Assembly (NCBI GenBank): GCA_021733705.1
Contig: JAIPKF010000089.1
Span: 1 to 6,314, forward strand
Direction: 5' to 3'
Source of the DNA: Chthoniobacterales bacterium
Lineage (GTDB): Bacteria > Verrucomicrobiota > Verrucomicrobiia > Chthoniobacterales > UBA6821
DNA length: 6,314 nt
Each line of letters begins with the position of its first letter. Position 1 is the stretch's first letter. Positions 4,744 to 6,314 of the stretch are shown one piece after another. The notes below the pieces were generated by a model. It ran no database searches and was not told the DNA's origin. It was given only the letters and a program-made list of their open reading frames with translations. The translations under genes were made by a program, and so were the position numbers.

Positions 4744-6314
4744 TTGAGCCATCCTACTTTTATTGATTCACGAGCTACACTTCAAGCATTGCCAGAGGAG
4801 GATCTCCCTGCTTTAGCTGAAGAAATAAGGCAAGAGCTCATCACGTCACTTTCGCAGACAGGAGGCCATCTTGGACCTAACTTGGGAGTTGTAGAATTGA
4901 CCATTGCCCTTCATCGCGTCTTTAACACTCCCGATGACAAGCTTCTTTTTGATGTCAGCCATCAGGGTTATATTCATAAAATGCTCACGGGGCGTCGTGA
5001 TCGATTAGCAACCATTCGCCAACATGGGGGGCTCAATGGATTTTTATTACGAAGTGAAAGTGAGCATGATTGTTATGGCGCGGGACATGCAGGAACTGCC
5101 CTTTCAGCAGCTCTTGGAATGGCAGCTGCACGTGATCTCCATCATGGAAAAGAGCATGTGGTGGTGGTGGCTGGTGATGCTGCTTTTACCTGTGGCTCCA
5201 GTTTTGAAGCATTGAATAATGTAGCTGCAACCACACAACGCTTTATCGTTGTCTTAAATGACAACAAATGGTCGATTGCTAAAAACACCGGTGCAATTGC
5301 TCAACATTTTAATCGTATCACTACGAGTCCTGCTTATGCCCATCTTCACGAACAGGCTGCTAAATTTGTAGAATGGATTGGTGGTAAAAGAGCACGTCAT
5401 CTTGCTCACAAAATTGAGACTAGTTTTAAACAAATCCTTTTGCCTAGTGTCATTTTTGAAAACCTAGGTTTTCGATACTATGGCCCTATTGATGGCCACA
5501 ATATTCCACTACTCATTCGCACCTTTGAATTTCTTAAAACACAGCAAGAACCGGTTATTCTCCACATTTTAACAGAAAAAGGAAAAGGCTATGCTCCTGC
5601 CATTGCTAAGCCTGATAAGTTTCATGGGCTTGGAAAATATCAACCTGAGACCGGAGAGACAGATATTGTAGCAACCCCTACCTACTCCGAAATCCTTGGA
5701 AAAACATTGGCCACGTTTGCCGATCACGATCCATCTCTTATAGCCATCACGGCAGCGATGCCTGATGGAACAGGTTTAATACATTTTTCAAAGCGGCATC
5801 CCAATCGATTTTATGATGTTGGTATTGCTGAAGGTCATGCTGCTCTTTTTGCTGCAGGGATGGCGACGCAAGGAATGAAACCTTTCCTCGCGATCTATTC
5901 CACATTTATGCAGCGGGCTTTTGACATGCTTGTTCACGATATTGCCCTACAAAACCTTCATGTTAATCTCTGCATGGATCGGGCTGGACTCTCTGGGGAT
6001 GATGGTCCAACCCACCATGGTCTTTTCGATATTGCTTATCTACGCTCCATACCCAATGTAATCCAAATGCAGCCCAAAGATGAGGAGGAATTTGTTGATA
6101 TGCTTTGGACAATGTCCCAAGTCAAAAAAGGATTAATGGCTATTCGTTATCCACGAGGTGCAGGCACTGGAGCTATTCCTAAAAAAACTCCTCAGCTTCT
6201 CTCAATTGGCCATGCTGAGGTACTCCTTGAGGGAAAAGATATAGCTCTTTTCGGATTGGGAAATTTTTGTGCCATAGCTCAAGAAGTTGCTCTGCTGCTC
6301 GCTACTCGAGGCAT
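4744..6314 (+). CDS. dxs: 1-deoxy-D-xylulose-5-phosphate synthase (partial, runs off the window)
   Basis: Dxs condenses pyruvate and glyceraldehyde-3-phosphate, using thiamine diphosphate and Mg, to make DXP for the MEP isoprenoid pathway and for thiamine and pyridoxal synthesis. 523 codons are present; about 100 residues are missing at the C-terminus. Domain I holds TGGHLGPNLG with H42, and the cofactor motif GDAAFTCG (D145) to NDN (172-174). Domain II holds DVGIAEGHA with catalytic E363, YSTFMQR (Y385, R391), DRAGLSGDDGPTHHG (R413, D420, H424) and RYPRG (R471). All sit at a constant offset of -7 from E. coli H49, D152, E370, Y392, R398, R420, D427, H431 and R478. Oddities: GDG is GDA, and the usual DVGHQAY is DVSHQGY. 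There is no ATG between the upstream in-frame stop (4705-4707) and codon 80, so TTG 4744 (MSHPTFIDS...) is the best start; ATT 4741 or TTG 4789 are alternatives. Confidence 0.95.
   Translation, partial: MSHPTFIDSRATLQALPEEDLPALAEEIRQELITSLSQTGGHLGPNLGVVELTIALHRVFNTPDDKLLFDVSHQGYIHKMLTGRRDRLATIRQHGGLNGFLLRSESEHDCYGAGHAGTALSAALGMAAARDLHHGKEHVVVVAGDAAFTCGSSFEALNNVAATTQRFIVVLNDNKWSIAKNTGAIAQHFNRITTSPAYAHLHEQAAKFVEWIGGKRARHLAHKIETSFKQILLPSVIFENLGFRYYGPIDGHNIPLLIRTFEFLKTQQEPVILHILTEKGKGYAPAIAKPDKFHGLGKYQPETGETDIVATPTYSEILGKTLATFADHDPSLIAITAAMPDGTGLIHFSKRHPNRFYDVGIAEGHAALFAAGMATQGMKPFLAIYSTFMQRAFDMLVHDIALQNLHVNLCMDRAGLSGDDGPTHHGLFDIAYLRSIPNVIQMQPKDEEEFVDMLWTMSQVKKGLMAIRYPRGAGTGAIPKKTPQLLSIGHAEVLLEGKDIALFGLGNFCAIAQEVALLLATRG

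Noticed and set aside
5024..5215. 63-codon plus-strand frame inside dxs
   Set aside because: Out-of-frame shadow of the Dxs cofactor-binding region.

Overview
The window is an ordinary, compact bacterial chromosome segment of low GC (roughly 40% by eye). It carries housekeeping genes and a few unusually structured non-coding stretches. Dxs carries the variant motifs GDAAFTCG, DVSHQGY and IAEGHA. These, together with a LysM/degenerate L,D-transpeptidase membrane protein beside accA, recall Verrucomicrobiota proteins (for example Methylacidiphilum-like or reduced-genome members). That placement is inference from memory, not a database result.

Layout, left to right: (1) the C-terminal end of an unrecognised plus-strand gene (to 182) with a terminator-like hairpin just after it; (2) a membrane-anchored LysM protein (361-1284) whose C-terminal domain looks like an L,D-transpeptidase that has lost its catalytic residues; (3) a 295-base gap (1285-1579) dominated by a nested inverted repeat of about 190-200 bases that could encode a structured RNA; (4) accA (1580-2524); (5) on the minus strand, rsmI (2485-3213), which overlaps the accA tail by 40 bases, and upstream of it a NodB-type polysaccharide deacetylase (3366-4220); (6) after a divergent promoter region with an 18-bp near-palindrome, plus-strand xseB (4331-4579) and the first 523 codons of dxs (from about 4744, running off the window).

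The genes belong to different pathways: envelope (LysM protein, deacetylase), fatty-acid synthesis (AccA), ribosome modification (RsmI), DNA repair (XseB) and isoprenoid/thiamine/pyridoxal precursor synthesis (Dxs). Only xseB-dxs is a widely recurring neighbourhood; the ispA gene often found between them is absent here. None of the six gene starts has a convincing Shine-Dalgarno sequence, and dxs has no ATG start.

I found no tRNA, rRNA, CRISPR array, insertion sequence or phage gene. The most interesting items are the nested inverted repeat upstream of accA, the partial recurrence of its arm sequence in a hairpin at 3300-3332, and the pseudo-transpeptidase.
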